The notes below the pieces were generated by a model that searched no databases, was not told where the DNA came from, and saw nothing but the letters and a program-made list of their open reading frames with translations. Below, in pieces: positions 1-8,974 of a DNA stretch of 64,000 nucleotides. The translations under genes and the position numbers were made by a program. How positions within the stretch are numbered: the stretch's first letter is position 1; every line of letters starts with the position of its first letter. This stretch comes from Guyparkeria sp. SCN-R1 (GTDB taxonomy: Bacteria; Pseudomonadota; Gammaproteobacteria; Halothiobacillales; Halothiobacillaceae). The DNA lies in contig NZ_QZMT01000002.1 of assembly GCF_003932495.1 (NCBI RefSeq), positions 1-64,000 on the forward strand, in the 5' to 3' direction.

Positions 1-99
1 GACTCAGGCCTTGGTGCCCGCCTAACCAACCGTCCAACTTTTGGGGGTCAGTTCAGTCATTGGCCACGGGGGTTTTTTGGTTCCGCGGGAGCGGATAGG

Positions 100-2061
100 T
101 CAGTCGTTGCCCAGCAGCTGCTCGAGGATGGCCGGGTTCTCCAGGGTGGAGGTATCACCTTCCGGCGGCTCGCCCTTGGCGATCCCGCGCAGCAGCCGCC
201 GCATGATCTTGCCCGAGCGGGTCTTGGGCAGGTTGTCACCAAAGCGAATGTCGTCCGGCTTGGCGATCGGCCCGATCTGCTCGGTGACCCAATCGCGCAG
301 GGTCTTGACCATGGCCTCGGCGGCCTCGCCTTGCGGGCGGTCGCCCTTGACCACGACGAAGGCGACGATCGACTCGCCCTTCACGTCATGCGGACGGCCC
401 ACCACGGCGGCCTCGGCCACGTCCGGGTGCGCCACCAGCGCCGACTCCACTTCCATCGTGCCCAGGCGGTGGCCCGAGACGTTGATGACGTCGTCGATGC
501 GACCCATGATCCAGATGTAGCCGTCCTGGTCACGACGCGCGGAGTCACCCGCCAGGTAGTAGCCCGGCAGGTTGTCCGGGAAGTAGGTGCGCTTGAAGCG
601 CTCGTCGTCGCCCCAGATGGTGCGCAACATCGACGGCCACGGCTTCTTGATCACCAGGTTGCCACCGCTCTCGGTCGGCACCTTCTTGCCGTGATCGTCG
701 ACCACGTCGGCGATGATGCCCGGCAGCGGCAGGGTGCAGGAGCCCGGCACCAGGTCGATCGCGCCCGGAATCGGCGCGATGGCGTGGGCGCCGGTCTCGG
801 TCTGCCACCAGGTGTCGGTGATCGGGCAACGACCGCCGCCGATGACCTGGTGGTACCAGACCCAGGCCTCGGGGTTGATCGGCTCGCCGACCGTACCCAG
901 CAGGCGCAGGCTCGAGAGGTCGTACTTGTTCGGCACCTCGTCGCCAAGCTTCATCAGCGCGCGGATGGCGGTCGGCGCGGTGTAGAACACGCTCACCTTG
1001 TGACGCTCGACCATGTCCCAGAAGCGGCCACCGTCCGGGTAGGTCGGCACGCCCTCGAAGACCACCTGGGTCACGCCCAGCGCCAGCGGGCCGTAGGTGA
1101 CGTAGGTGTGGCCGGTGATCCAGCCGACGTCTGCCGTGCACCAGTAGACGTCGTCATCGTTGAGATCGAAGACCCAGGAACAGGTCATCGCCGCGTTGAC
1201 GAGATAACCGCCCGAGGAATGCACGATGCCCTTGGGCTTGCCGGTCGAACCGGAGGTGTAGAGGATGAACAGCGGGTGCTCGGCCTCGACCATGACCGGC
1301 TCGCACTCGGCCGGCTGGCCGTCGATGGCCTCGGCCCAGGTCAGCTCCTTCGCGCTGGAGGTGCCGGTGGCCACGCCACCGATGTGCTCGAGCATGATGA
1401 CGGTCTCGACCGACGGACATCCGTGCGCGAGGGCCTTGTCCACCTGGCCCTTGAGGGTGACCTTCTTGCCGCCGCGCATGTTGCCGTCGGCGGTGATCAC
1501 CAGCTTGGCCTCGGTGTCGTTGATCCGATCGCGCAGGGCCTCGGCGGAGAAGCCGCCGAAGACCACCGAGTGGATTGCGCCGATCCGGGCGCAAGCCAAC
1601 ATGGCCACGGTCGCGTCGGGGATCATCGGCAGGTAAATGACGACACGATCGCCCTTCTCGATGCCCTGCGCCTTGAGCGCGTTGGCGAACTGCGCGACGC
1701 GGTCGTGCAATTCCTGGTAGGAGATGTGGGTGACGGTGCCGTCGTCCGACTCGCCGATGATGGCGGTCTTGTCGGCCTTGGCCGGCAGATGGCGGTCGAT
1801 GCAGTTGACCGAGACGTTGAGTTTGCCGTCGGCAAACCACTTGAAGAACGGCGCGTTCGAGTCGTCCAGCGTCTGGGTGAATGGCGTATCCCAGGTGACG
1901 AACTCGCGCGCTAATCGCGCCCAGAAGCCCTCGAAATCACGCTCGGCCTCGGCGACCAGCGCATCGAAGGCCGCTCGCGACCCGATTCTCGCGCGGTCCG
2001 AAAATTCCGGCGCCGGCGAGAAGACACGGTTCTCGCTCAGAATGGACTCGAGGTTATCCAT
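100..2061 (-). CDS. acs: acetyl-CoA synthetase (AMP-forming)
   Basis: Activates acetate to acetyl-CoA through an acetyl-adenylate in the cytoplasm. The 653-aa product has the usual Acs length. It shows the adenylate-forming P-loop [11 protein letters not shown] near residue 267, the WWQTETG motif and, near residue 615, the C-terminal [11 protein letters not shown] segment whose lysine is the known acetylation site. The frame stays open upstream, but I chose the ATG at 2061 because the protein then begins MDNLESIL, as in the family, and GGAG lies 6 nt before it. It stands alone, with a 620-bp spacer upstream. In an autotroph it probably serves acetate assimilation or recycling. The family call is firm. 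Confidence 0.96.
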   Translation of the reverse strand: MDNLESILSENRVFSPAPEFSDRARIGSRAAFDALVAEAERDFEGFWARLAREFVTWDTPFTQTLDDSNAPFFKWFADGKLNVSVNCIDRHLPAKADKTAIIGESDDGTVTHISYQELHDRVAQFANALKAQGIEKGDRVVIYLPMIPDATVAMLACARIGAIHSVVFGGFSAEALRDRINDTEAKLVITADGNMRGGKKVTLKGQVDKALAHGCPSVETVIMLEHIGGVATGTSSAKELTWAEAIDGQPAECEPVMVEAEHPLFILYTSGSTGKPKGIVHSSGGYLVNAAMTCSWVFDLNDDDVYWCTADVGWITGHTYVTYGPLALGVTQVVFEGVPTYPDGGRFWDMVERHKVSVFYTAPTAIRALMKLGDEVPNKYDLSSLRLLGTVGEPINPEAWVWYHQVIGGGRCPITDTWWQTETGAHAIAPIPGAIDLVPGSCTLPLPGIIADVVDDHGKKVPTESGGNLVIKKPWPSMLRTIWGDDERFKRTYFPDNLPGYYLAGDSARRDQDGYIWIMGRIDDVINVSGHRLGTMEVESALVAHPDVAEAAVVGRPHDVKGESIVAFVVVKGDRPQGEAAEAMVKTLRDWVTEQIGPIAKPDDIRFGDNLPKTRSGKIMRRLLRGIAKGEPPEGDTSTLENPAILEQLLGND

Positions 2062-2289
2062 AAAGACTCCATCGGTAATCGTGAATCGGTTTTGTCGCGC
2101 CTGTTGAAACAGGCGCTGCCCCGGCTTGATCTCGGGGCAATCGCACCGCGCAAGATTAGCAAAATTCGCCGCGAGGCTGGGAAACACCTTGGGAACCCGC
2201 GCCCGACTTAGCAACAACACCCCGAACAGAACCACAGAAACCGTCGCTAACCGGTTGCTGGAAAAGGGATTGCCCCAAGCGGATTTCAC

Positions 2290-2558
2290 TTATGCACAGA
2301 AGCTGTGGACAACCTAGTGGAAAACACGCCAACAACCACGTCGGACAAAGCCCGATCAGGCAGTTGCACGGATTGCGCATTTTTTGGCCAGCACAATCGA
2401 CTCACCGCATGTAAATTCATAACATGTTGTTATGTATAAGACTTAAGATTTAAAATCGCCGCTGACCGGCTATCGGCCCCGCAGGGCTTGGCACCCTCGC
2501 GCCGGCTGTGGTAAGTCGGCACAAAAGGCGGCCTGATTGTGGATAAAAGAGTGGACAA
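2290..2558. promoter_or_regulatory. cluster of DnaA-box-like sites between acs and xerD
   Basis: This is the 620-bp gene-free spacer between divergent acs and xerD. TTATGCACA at 2290-2298 fits the DnaA-box consensus TTATNCACA. TGTGGATAA at 2538-2546 is the exact reverse complement of TTATCCACA. TGTGGACAA at 2304-2312 is one mismatch off. Weaker copies AGTGGAAAA (2316-2324) and AGTGGACAA (2550-2558) each start 12 bp after a better box. A markedly AT-rich stretch, about 2411-2457, lies between the two groups. This could be an origin-like or DnaA-titrating region, or the promoter region of acs and xerD. No dnaA, dnaN or mnmG is nearby, so oriC is only a possibility. Confidence 0.4.
2418..2434. 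promoter_or_regulatory. 17-bp palindrome, candidate operator
   Basis: CATAACA and TGTTATG form a perfect 7-bp inverted repeat around a 3-bp centre, in the AT-rich part of the acs-xerD spacer. The symmetry and setting suit the binding site of a dimeric repressor or activator of either gene. No regulator can be named from sequence alone. Confidence 0.4.
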
Positions 2559-2681
2559 CCGGTCTGAAAAGGTGGGGAATCCTCGCCGATCCATTGCCAG
2601 ATCAAGCGTTTCGCTGCCATGGTTCCGATCCGACACGTCATACTGTCTGCCGACGAACACGATCCACCGAGGGCTCGCCTG

Positions 2682-3587
2682 ATGCGGGACGACGAATTGA
2701 TCACGGCCTTCATCGAGGCCCTTTGGCTGGAGGAAAACCTGGCCGATAACAGTCGTGCGGCCTATCGACGCGACCTGGAGCTGACCGCGCGCCGCCTGTC
2801 GGGTACCGCCGCCCTGGACGAAAGCCATGCTCTCGCCGATGCCGACGGCAATGCCCTGAACCGCCTGCTCGGCGAGCGACTGGCCGAGGGAGCGGCCCCG
2901 CGCTCCGTGGGCCGCATGCGTTCCGCGCTGCGCCGGTTCTATGCCTGGGCCAATCGCGAAGGCCTGATCCAGCCCAACCCGGCCACCGACCTGCCGGCAC
3001 CGCGCCGTCCGCGCGCCCTGCCGACCGATCTGAGCGAGGCCGACGTCGAGGGCCTGCTGAATGCCCCCGACACCGGCTCTCCGCTGGGCCTGCGCGACCG
3101 CGCGATGCTCGAAACGCTCTACGCCACCGGGCTGCGGGTTTCCGAATTGGTCAACCTGACCCTCAACGAGATCCACCTCGCCCACGGCCTGGCACGCATC
3201 ACGGGCAAGGGGGGACGCGAACGCCTGGTGCCGATCGGCGACGAGGCGATCGACTGGCTGCGCCGCTACCTCGACGAAGGCCGCCCGGCCATGCTGGGCG
3301 AGCGACAGACCGCCGCGGTATTCGTCACCAGCCGGGCCGCTCCCCTGACCCGTCAGGCGTTCTGGTATCGGCTCAAGCATCACGCCCGCCACGCAGGGCT
3401 GGCGCGCCTACCCTCGCCCCATACCCTGCGACATGCCTTCGCCACGCACCTGCTCAACCACGGGGCGGATCTGCGCGCCCTGCAGATGCTGCTCGGTCAC
3501 GCCGATCTGTCGACCACCCAGATCTACACCCACGTCGCCACCGCTCGCCTGCAGGCCCTGCACGCCGAGCACCACCCGCGCGGCTGA
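2682..3587 (+). CDS. xerD: site-specific tyrosine recombinase XerD
   Basis: Acts with XerC at dif to resolve chromosome dimers at division. From the ATG at 2682 the product is 301 aa, close to E. coli XerD (298). It has an N-terminal SAM-like core-binding domain (ENLADNSRAAYRRDL) and a catalytic domain with TGLRVSEL (Arg about 151), GKGGRERLVP (Lys about 178), HTLRHAFATH (His/Arg about 246-249), LLGHADLSTTQIYTH (His about 272, nucleophile Tyr about 281). An earlier in-frame ATG at 2619 would add 21 residues of unconserved look. GAGG lies about 10 nt before the chosen start. dsbC follows, as in many gammaproteobacteria. Confidence 0.93.
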   Translation: MRDDELITAFIEALWLEENLADNSRAAYRRDLELTARRLSGTAALDESHALADADGNALNRLLGERLAEGAAPRSVGRMRSALRRFYAWANREGLIQPNPATDLPAPRRPRALPTDLSEADVEGLLNAPDTGSPLGLRDRAMLETLYATGLRVSELVNLTLNEIHLAHGLARITGKGGRERLVPIGDEAIDWLRRYLDEGRPAMLGERQTAAVFVTSRAAPLTRQAFWYRLKHHARHAGLARLPSPHTLRHAFATHLLNHGADLRALQMLLGHADLSTTQIYTHVATARLQALHAEHHPRG

Positions 3588-3789
3588 GGCCGCCCCGCGG
3601 GCACCCCCCCCAGGCATCTCCAAGGGCAACGTTCCGTCAAATCCGCTTGTGCAGGACGCGCCAGGAAAGGTTGGAATTCGCCGGACGACCCACAGATGAC
3701 ACAATGGAACCCCGACGGCGCTCGGTACTCCAACCGAGCCGCCGGTCAAATATCCGGACATAGCCATACAAACCCAGGTTGACTACACG

Positions 3790-4545
3790 ATGCGAAACAC
3801 ACGCTTTCCGCTTGCCTCCCGCCGCGGACTGACCGCCCTGCCGCTGGCCTTCGCCCTAGCCCTGCCGACCACCGCGGTCCTCGCGGATGACAAGGACTCG
3901 ATTACCGCCAGCATTCAAGAGCACATGCCGGGCGTGCCGATCGACTCGATCGAGGAGACGCCCGCCAAGGGCATCTACGAGCTGACCTCCAACGGGCAGA
4001 TCGCCTACGTCACGGCCGACGGCAAGTACCTGATCGCCGGTGACCTGATCGACGTCGAGAGCCGACAGAACCTGACCCAGGGCAAGCAGGATTCCCAGCG
4101 CCTGACGACCCTTGAGGACATCTCCGATGAGCGCAAGCTGGTCTACCCGGCCGAAGGCGAGACCAAGCACTCGATCACCATTCTGACCGACCCCACCTGC
4201 CCATTCTGCGACAAGCTCCACAAGGAACTGCCGAAACTGCGTGAGGCCGGTGTCGAGGTGACCTACATCCTCACGCCGCGGCAAGGGCCGGGCTCGAAAG
4301 GCTTCGAGCTCTCCTCGAAGGTAGCGTGTGCGGATGACCCGAAAGAGGCGCTCGATCGCGCCATGAAGGGCGACTCGGTTGATGCCGAGGCATGCCACAA
4401 CGACATGATCAAAGAGAACATGGCCCTCTCCAACCGTCTCGGCATGAGCGGCACCCCGTACACCATCCTGCCCAACGGTGCGGCCATGCCTGGCTATCGT
4501 CCGGCAAACGTCATGCTGCAGGCAATCGAGCAAAGCGGCGGCTAA
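3790..4545 (+). CDS. dsbC: thiol:disulfide interchange protein DsbC
   Basis: Periplasmic disulfide isomerase that reshuffles wrong disulfides and is kept reduced by DsbD. The 251-aa product starts with a Sec signal peptide (basic MRNTRFPLASRR, hydrophobic core, cleavage probably near AVLA/DD at about residue 32). An N-terminal dimerisation domain follows, then a thioredoxin fold with CPFC at about residues 137-140 and the cis-Pro loop GTPYTI. The gene lies about 200 bp after xerD, a conserved pairing, and ends at a strong terminator. Overall length and motifs fit DsbC better than DsbG. Confidence 0.92.
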   Translation: MRNTRFPLASRRGLTALPLAFALALPTTAVLADDKDSITASIQEHMPGVPIDSIEETPAKGIYELTSNGQIAYVTADGKYLIAGDLIDVESRQNLTQGKQDSQRLTTLEDISDERKLVYPAEGETKHSITILTDPTCPFCDKLHKELPKLREAGVEVTYILTPRQGPGSKGFELSSKVACADDPKEALDRAMKGDSVDAEACHNDMIKENMALSNRLGMSGTPYTILPNGAAMPGYRPANVMLQAIEQSGG

Positions 4546-4573
4546 TCAATCGCCCCCTTCGACAACGACACAC

Positions 4574-4603
4574 CCCGCGCCCTGATCCGGCGCGGGTTTT
4601 TTT
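4574..4603 (+). terminator. intrinsic terminator after dsbC
   Basis: CCCGCGCC (4574-4581) pairs perfectly with GGCGCGGG (4589-4596) across a 7-nt loop and is followed by seven T. It lies 29 nt after the dsbC stop and should end xerD-dsbC transcription. Confidence 0.9.
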
Positions 4604-4776
4604 GTTTCGGACGTCAACGAATCCGCAAGCGCTCGTCAAACCATTGACCCTCAACCTGCGCTGGCGACGTTGCTTTCGAAAGAAACCGCGACAGGTCGGC
4701 ACTGCCCCCTTCGGCACGATTCTGGCTAGCACTACACCCACTCACCGCGACGCGAACAAAAAGTCACCCGCGTCGC

Positions 4777-4803
4777 TAAAGTCGGGCGCCGGTCGACCGA
4801 TAG
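4777..4803 (+). promoter_or_regulatory. sigma-28 (FliA)-type promoter for the chemoreceptor gene
   Basis: The 370-bp gap between dsbC and the chemoreceptor contains TAAAGTCG, 11 nt, ACCGATAG. The flagellar sigma-28 consensus is TAAAGTTT-N11-GCCGATAA, so each half matches 6 of 8 with exact spacing. The predicted transcript would carry a leader of about 105 nt. The strand and distance suit the downstream gene. Nothing else beyond the dsbC terminator was found in this gap. Confidence 0.65.
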
Positions 4804-4916
4804 AACCAATAAGACGAGCGAGAGCCCCCTCACCGACGCGCCACTCATAGAACGGCGCGCTGTTGCCAGAGTGACCACAGGGCGACTCGAGCCACTACAG
4901 GAGCATTGCCACCACC

Positions 4917-6557
4917 ATGACGATCAAGGCCAAACTCATCCTCCTCGTGGTCCTTGCCGGCGCGGCCACCGTCGGCACCAGCCTTTTCGGCATCTATGCC
5001 GAGCTCAAGGGCCATGAACTCGCCGAGAAGAACCACGAGTTGCGCATCATGCCGATCGACCATGTCGGCACGTCAGTGCAATTGCTCAACCAGATGACCA
5101 CCCAGTCGCTGCTGGCGCTGCAACACGACCCGCAGGGGCGCACTGCCGCCATGCACGCCCACGGCATCGACCAGCACATGGATATCATCCGCGACAACCT
5201 CGCCGCGCTGGAAGACGTCAACGCCAAGATCGCCGCCATCAAGCATCGCCAGACCGAATCCAACGAGGCTCAGCAGGCACTGTTCGCCACGCAGGAAGAA
5301 CTGGTCAACGTCGCCTTCGTGCCGTTGATCGAAAAGCTCGAGGAAGGCAACTTCGTCGGCGCCCAGGCCCTGCTCATCCTCACGCTCACCGAGGTGCTGC
5401 CGAGTTTCGAGCAGGCAGCGAGCCATTACGAGGGCATCCTGCGCGGCAACATGGAGGAAGAGCTTGAGCGCACCAGCGAGCGGGTCGAGCAGGACGTGTT
5501 GATCTCGATCGGCATCACGCTGCTCAACGTGCTGATCATCATCGCCATCGCCGCCTGGATCATCCATGGTGTCACCCGTGGCCTGAAGGCGGCCGATCGC
5601 TTTGCCACCAACTTCGCCGAGGGCAACCTCAACGAGCCGGTGACGCTTGACAGCCGTGACGAGATTGCCGAGATCATCACGCACATGAACACCGCGCGCG
5701 AATCCCTGCGCGACACCCTCAAGCGCATCGGCGAAGCCTCCGAGCAACTCGCGTCGGCCGCCGAAGAGACGTCGGCGGTCTCCGAGCAGACCGATCGCGG
5801 CGTGGCCCGCCAGATGCAGGAGATCGAGCAGGTTGCCGCGGCCATGAACGAGATGACCGCCACCGTGGAGGACGTCGCCCGCAATGCATCGGACGCCTCC
5901 AGCAGCGCCCAGGCGGCCAACGACTCGGCCAAGCACGGCCAGACCATCCTCGGCAATGCCGTGAACGCGGTCGGCATCCTCTCCGACGAGATCCGCCAGT
6001 CCTCCGACACCATCGATTCGCTCAAGGCGGAATCCGAGGAGATCGGCAAGGTGCTCGACGTGATCGGCGCGATCGCCGACCAGACCAACCTGCTGGCGCT
6101 CAACGCGGCGATCGAGGCCGCCCGTGCCGGCGAGCACGGTCGCGGCTTTGCCGTGGTCGCCGAGGAAGTCCGTGCACTGGCCTCGCGCACCCAGGGATCC
6201 ACGGAAGAGATACACGGCATGATCGACCGGCTGCAATCACGCTCGAATGCCGCCGTGGCCGCCATGCAGCGCGCCCACAACCAGGTCGATCACAGCACCC
6301 AGGCCATGTCGGAAACCGAGGCGGCCCTGGGCGAGATCGCCAACGGTGTAAACGGCATCAACGACCTGAACTTCCAGATCGCCAGCGCCGCCGAACAGCA
6401 GAGTGCCGTGGCCGAGGAGGTCAACCGCAACGTACAGACCATTGCGCAGATCAGCGAGGAATCGGCACAGGGAGCCACCCAGACCAAGACGGCCTCGGCC
6501 GAACTCGCCCGCCTCGCCGAAGAACTGCAGGCGCGGCTGGCCGGCTTCAAGCTGTAA
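4917..6557 (+). CDS. methyl-accepting chemotaxis protein
   Basis: Transmembrane chemoreceptor that controls CheA through CheW. The 546-aa product has TM1 at about 8-28, a periplasmic helical region of about 170 residues with the look of a four-helix-bundle ligand domain, TM2 at about 195-218, a HAMP segment and a long coiled-coil signalling domain. The hairpin tip, at about 376-426, contains the conserved [19 protein letters not shown]. The C-terminus ends LAGFKL without a CheR-tethering pentapeptide. AGGAG lies somewhat far (about 14 nt) before the ATG. A sigma-28-like promoter upstream and a terminator downstream make it a single-gene member of a flagellar regulon. The ligand cannot be told. 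Confidence 0.93.
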   Translation: MTIKAKLILLVVLAGAATVGTSLFGIYAELKGHELAEKNHELRIMPIDHVGTSVQLLNQMTTQSLLALQHDPQGRTAAMHAHGIDQHMDIIRDNLAALEDVNAKIAAIKHRQTESNEAQQALFATQEELVNVAFVPLIEKLEEGNFVGAQALLILTLTEVLPSFEQAASHYEGILRGNMEEELERTSERVEQDVLISIGITLLNVLIIIAIAAWIIHGVTRGLKAADRFATNFAEGNLNEPVTLDSRDEIAEIITHMNTARESLRDTLKRIGEASEQLASAAEETSAVSEQTDRGVARQMQEIEQVAAAMNEMTATVEDVARNASDASSSAQAANDSAKHGQTILGNAVNAVGILSDEIRQSSDTIDSLKAESEEIGKVLDVIGAIADQTNLLALNAAIEAARAGEHGRGFAVVAEEVRALASRTQGSTEEIHGMIDRLQSRSNAAVAAMQRAHNQVDHSTQAMSETEAALGEIANGVNGINDLNFQIASAAEQQSAVAEEVNRNVQTIAQISEESAQGATQTKTASAELARLAEELQARLAGFKL

Positions 6558-6586
6558 GCACCGCCAACGCTAGACCCGAAACGCAG

Positions 6587-6611
6587 AGACCCGCCTCATG
6601 GCGGGTCTTTT
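6587..6611 (+). terminator. intrinsic terminator after the chemoreceptor gene
   Basis: GACCCGCC (6588-6595) pairs with GGCGGGTC (6600-6607) over a TCAT loop and is followed by TTTT. It lies 30 nt past the stop codon. Confidence 0.85.
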
Positions 6612-6722
6612 CATGACGATCTCGAATCACTGGCGTGCCACTCGATCCGTGAGCCACGTGTGCAGGCGCGTGGAGCAACGGCTAGGCTTAACGCCCTCGC
6701 CACAACCTCGACGACCCACCGC

Positions 6723-7637
6723 ATGCAATCCGACACTCAACCCAATCGCCACCCCATTGTCCTGATCGGCTACGGCGATATCGCCCAACGGCTCGCCAAC
6801 CAACTGACGGACCATCATCTCGTCGCCATTGCGCGGCACCAGATCGAGCCACCCGAACGACCCCGGGGGCACCGCGGCCATTGGCGCACCTTTCCGATCG
6901 ACCTGGACGACGTGACCGTCATCCCGCCCGAGGCCGCGCCTGAAAACGCGATATGGGTCTACCTCGCCCCGCCACCCCGCGAGGGACAGGGCGACCCGCG
7001 CCTCGCGCGCTGGCTGACTGGGGCCACGCATCCACCCGCGGGCCTTGTGTATATCAGCACCACCGGCGTCTACGGCGATCATGGAGGCAATTGGGTGAAC
7101 GAGGCCACACCACCCGTGCCGGCCCATGACCGGGGTCGGCGGCGGCTGGATGCCGAGGCCCAGTGCCAGCGGTACGCGCAGGCTCACCAGATTCCCGCCT
7201 GCACGCTGCGCGTGACCGGCATCTACGCCTGCGATCGCCTGCCCGTGGAGAAGGTGCGCCGGGGCACACCCGTGCCCACCGGCCCTGAGGCGCCCTGGTC
7301 CAATCGCATCCACGCCGATGACCTGTCCGATATCCTGCGCCTACTGATCGACCGCATCGAGACCGGCCATCCCGTCGCCGGCACCTTCAATGTCTCCGAC
7401 AACCACCCCACTCCGGTCAACGTCACCTATCGCCAGATCGCGGCGCACTTCGGCCTGCCACAATCGCCGGAGGCCTCACTGGCGACCATCCTCGAGCAGG
7501 CGAGCCCCATGGCCCGCGAATTCCTGAGCGAATCCCGCCGCGTCGATGCCAGCGCCATTCAGCGCGCGCTCGAGTGGCAACCCCGCTACCCCACGCTGGC
7601 CGCGGCGCTGGCGGATTGCCCGCGCGATCTTTCCTAA
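6723..7637 (+). CDS. NAD(P)-dependent epimerase/SDR family protein (YeeZ-like)
   Basis: A 304-aa atypical short-chain dehydrogenase of the extended, epimerase-like type. A Rossmann motif GYGDIAQRLA lies near the N-terminus (VLIGYGD), followed by VYISTTGVYGDHGG, which places Ser/Thr and Tyr of the active site, and RVTGIYA and NRIHADDLSDIL, typical of YeeZ-like proteins. The start at 6723 is preferred to the longer frame because the Rossmann strand then begins within 15 residues. Substrate unknown. It stands alone. Its TAA stop overlaps the inverted repeat bounding the RAYT element, so the element abuts the end of this gene. Confidence 0.75.
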   Translation: MQSDTQPNRHPIVLIGYGDIAQRLANQLTDHHLVAIARHQIEPPERPRGHRGHWRTFPIDLDDVTVIPPEAAPENAIWVYLAPPPREGQGDPRLARWLTGATHPPAGLVYISTTGVYGDHGGNWVNEATPPVPAHDRGRRRLDAEAQCQRYAQAHQIPACTLRVTGIYACDRLPVEKVRRGTPVPTGPEAPWSNRIHADDLSDILRLLIDRIETGHPVAGTFNVSDNHPTPVNVTYRQIAAHFGLPQSPEASLATILEQASPMAREFLSESRRVDASAIQRALEWQPRYPTLAAALADCPRDLS

Positions 7638-8437
7638 AGGGGTCAGAACTATTTTCTGACAGGACGGCCCGGCGGCCGGGGAGACACGTCCCGCCCGACC
7701 TTCTGTGCCAGCCGACACTGGAAATCCTCGGTGCCAGCGACGGCTGACTGCTCAGTCGCCCGACGGAGCAGGTTCAAGTCGCCGCCGGGAATGGCAGCGG
7801 AGAACAATTCACGATATCTCTCTTGCCGCCTCTCCGGCGTTGGCGCCAGGCTCAGGTAACGGTCGTGCGGCACAATCAGATCATCAAAGTCGCCAAGGGC
7901 GTTGCTGGCGTAGCTTGACCATGGGTATTCGCCGGGTGCCACCACCATGTGTGCGCGTACCGGGTTGAGCTCGATATAGCGATAACACGTCAACAGATAC
8001 CGCTCCGATCCCACCAACCCCGCCCTGAATCTGCCTTCCCACAACGTCCCGCTCCGGCGGTACTTGCGATTGATCCTCAGCACATACTGACGTCCCACGG
8101 ACTGCATGGTTCGGGATAACGCCTCCACCGAATCCGGCGTGACCAGCAGATGAACGTGGTTGGTCATCAAAACGTAGGCATGAACCGACACACCGAACTC
8201 CTCGCCCGCCAGACGAAGGCACTCGAGGTAGAGCTGGAAATCGGACTCATCGAAGAAGGTCTGCTGCCGATTGTTACCGCGCTGAACCACATGCTGTGGC
8301 ACACCGGGCACGAACAGCCGGGGCTTTCTGGGCATGACGACGTCCTTGTCGTTGCATGAATAAATCGATTGGTCGCTAAAGACTAGCGAACCAGGATGCG
8401 GGGAAACAAATCAGAAAAGGGTTCTGACCCCTTTTCC
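7636..8437. mobile_element. RAYT unit bounded by inverted repeats
   Basis: AAAGGGGTCAGAAC at 7636-7649 recurs inverted as GTTCTGACCCCTTT at 8421-8434, framing the transposase gene. Each end can also fold: GTCAGAA/TTCTGAC (7642-7648 with 7654-7660) on the left, and AAAAGGG/CCCTTTT around 8415-8435 on the right. Such short palindromic ends are typical of REP-associated tyrosine transposases. The left repeat begins inside the stop codon of the preceding SDR gene and also contains the RAYT stop codon. No target duplication is evident. Confidence 0.7.
7649..8335 (-). CDS. REP-associated tyrosine transposase (RAYT, Y1_Tnp/HUH family)
   Basis: Single-strand DNA transposase relative of the IS200/IS605 group; RAYTs are thought to process palindromic REP/REPIN sequences. 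The 228-aa product begins MPRKPRLFVPGVPQHVVQRG, the classic RAYT N-terminus. It carries the HUH metal motif HVH at residues 60-62 and the helix CYRYIELNPVRA at about 117-128 that supplies the catalytic tyrosine, so it looks intact. The last 40 residues are less family-like. Inverted repeats bound it on both sides. The first 83 codons and the upstream region are duplicated in tandem just beside it. Confidence 0.9.
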   Translation of the reverse strand: MPRKPRLFVPGVPQHVVQRGNNRQQTFFDESDFQLYLECLRLAGEEFGVSVHAYVLMTNHVHLLVTPDSVEALSRTMQSVGRQYVLRINRKYRRSGTLWEGRFRAGLVGSERYLLTCYRYIELNPVRAHMVVAPGEYPWSSYASNALGDFDDLIVPHDRYLSLAPTPERRQERYRELFSAAIPGGDLNLLRRATEQSAVAGTEDFQCRLAQKVGRDVSPRPPGRPVRK

Positions 8438-8790
8438 TACTGACGTCCCACGGACTGCATGGTTCGGGATAACGCCTCCACCGAATCCGGCGTGACCAGC
8501 AGATGAACGTGGTTGGTCATCAAAACGTAGGCATGAACCGACACACCGAACTCCTCGCCCGCCAGACGAAGGCACTCGAGGTAGAGCTGGAAATCGGACT
8601 CATCGAAGAAGGTCTGCTGCCGATTGTTACCGCGCTGAACCACATGCTGTGGCACACCGGGCACGAACAGCCGGGGCTTTCTGGGCATGACGACGTCCTT
8701 GTCGTTGCATGAATAAATCGATTGGTCGCTAAAGACTAGCGAACCAGGATGCGGGGAAACAAATCAGAAAAGGGTTCTGACCCCTTTTCC
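8085..8790. repeat. perfect 353-bp direct tandem duplication
   Basis: Bases 8085-8437 are repeated without a difference that I can find at 8438-8790. The unit covers codons 1-83 of the RAYT gene, its upstream region and the right-hand palindromic end. The join at 8437/8438 creates an in-frame TAG after codon 83 of the outer copy. Apparent identity suggests a recent event, by replication slippage, aberrant RAYT activity, or unequal exchange. An assembly artefact is possible but less likely, since the unit is short enough for long reads to span. Confidence 0.93.
8437..8688 (-). pseudogene. truncated second copy of the RAYT gene
   Basis: An 83-codon frame identical to the N-terminal third of the neighbouring RAYT. 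It keeps the HUH motif (HVH, residues 60-62) but stops at the duplication join, before the catalytic tyrosine helix, so it cannot be an active transposase alone. It retains the same upstream region as the full gene, so a short product could be made. I treat it as a fragment. Confidence 0.88.
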
Positions 8791-8923
8791 CGCGGGTTCC
8801 TCACCCAGACCGCTCCACCATCCCAAAAGCCGATCGCTCCACAGACAGATCACGGAGACGGGAACCACTCATATCCCGATACCCGTGCTTCTTTCGTTGC
8901 CACCGAACATCGCGACAGCAACG

Positions 8924-8948
8924 AAAAAAGGCGCCCGAAGGCGCCTTT
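8924..8948 (-). terminator. intrinsic terminator after the porin gene
   Basis: Read on the minus strand, GGCGCC-TTCG-GGCGCC is followed by six T (8924-8929). It uses the very stable TTCG loop and lies 27 nt past the porin stop. A wider 8-bp inverted repeat (TTCGTTGC/GCAACGAA) lies just outside it. Confidence 0.9.
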
Positions 8949-8974
8949 GTCGTTCCGATCAATCTCAGGATTGA

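Noticed and set aside
331-1914. 527-codon open frame antisense to acs
   Set aside because: Product is rich in Arg, His, Gly, Asp and Val with no domain; it mirrors the codons of acs in GC-rich DNA.
8437-8688. Second RAYT as an independent active transposase
   Set aside because: It ends at codon 83 at the duplication join and lacks the catalytic tyrosine helix.
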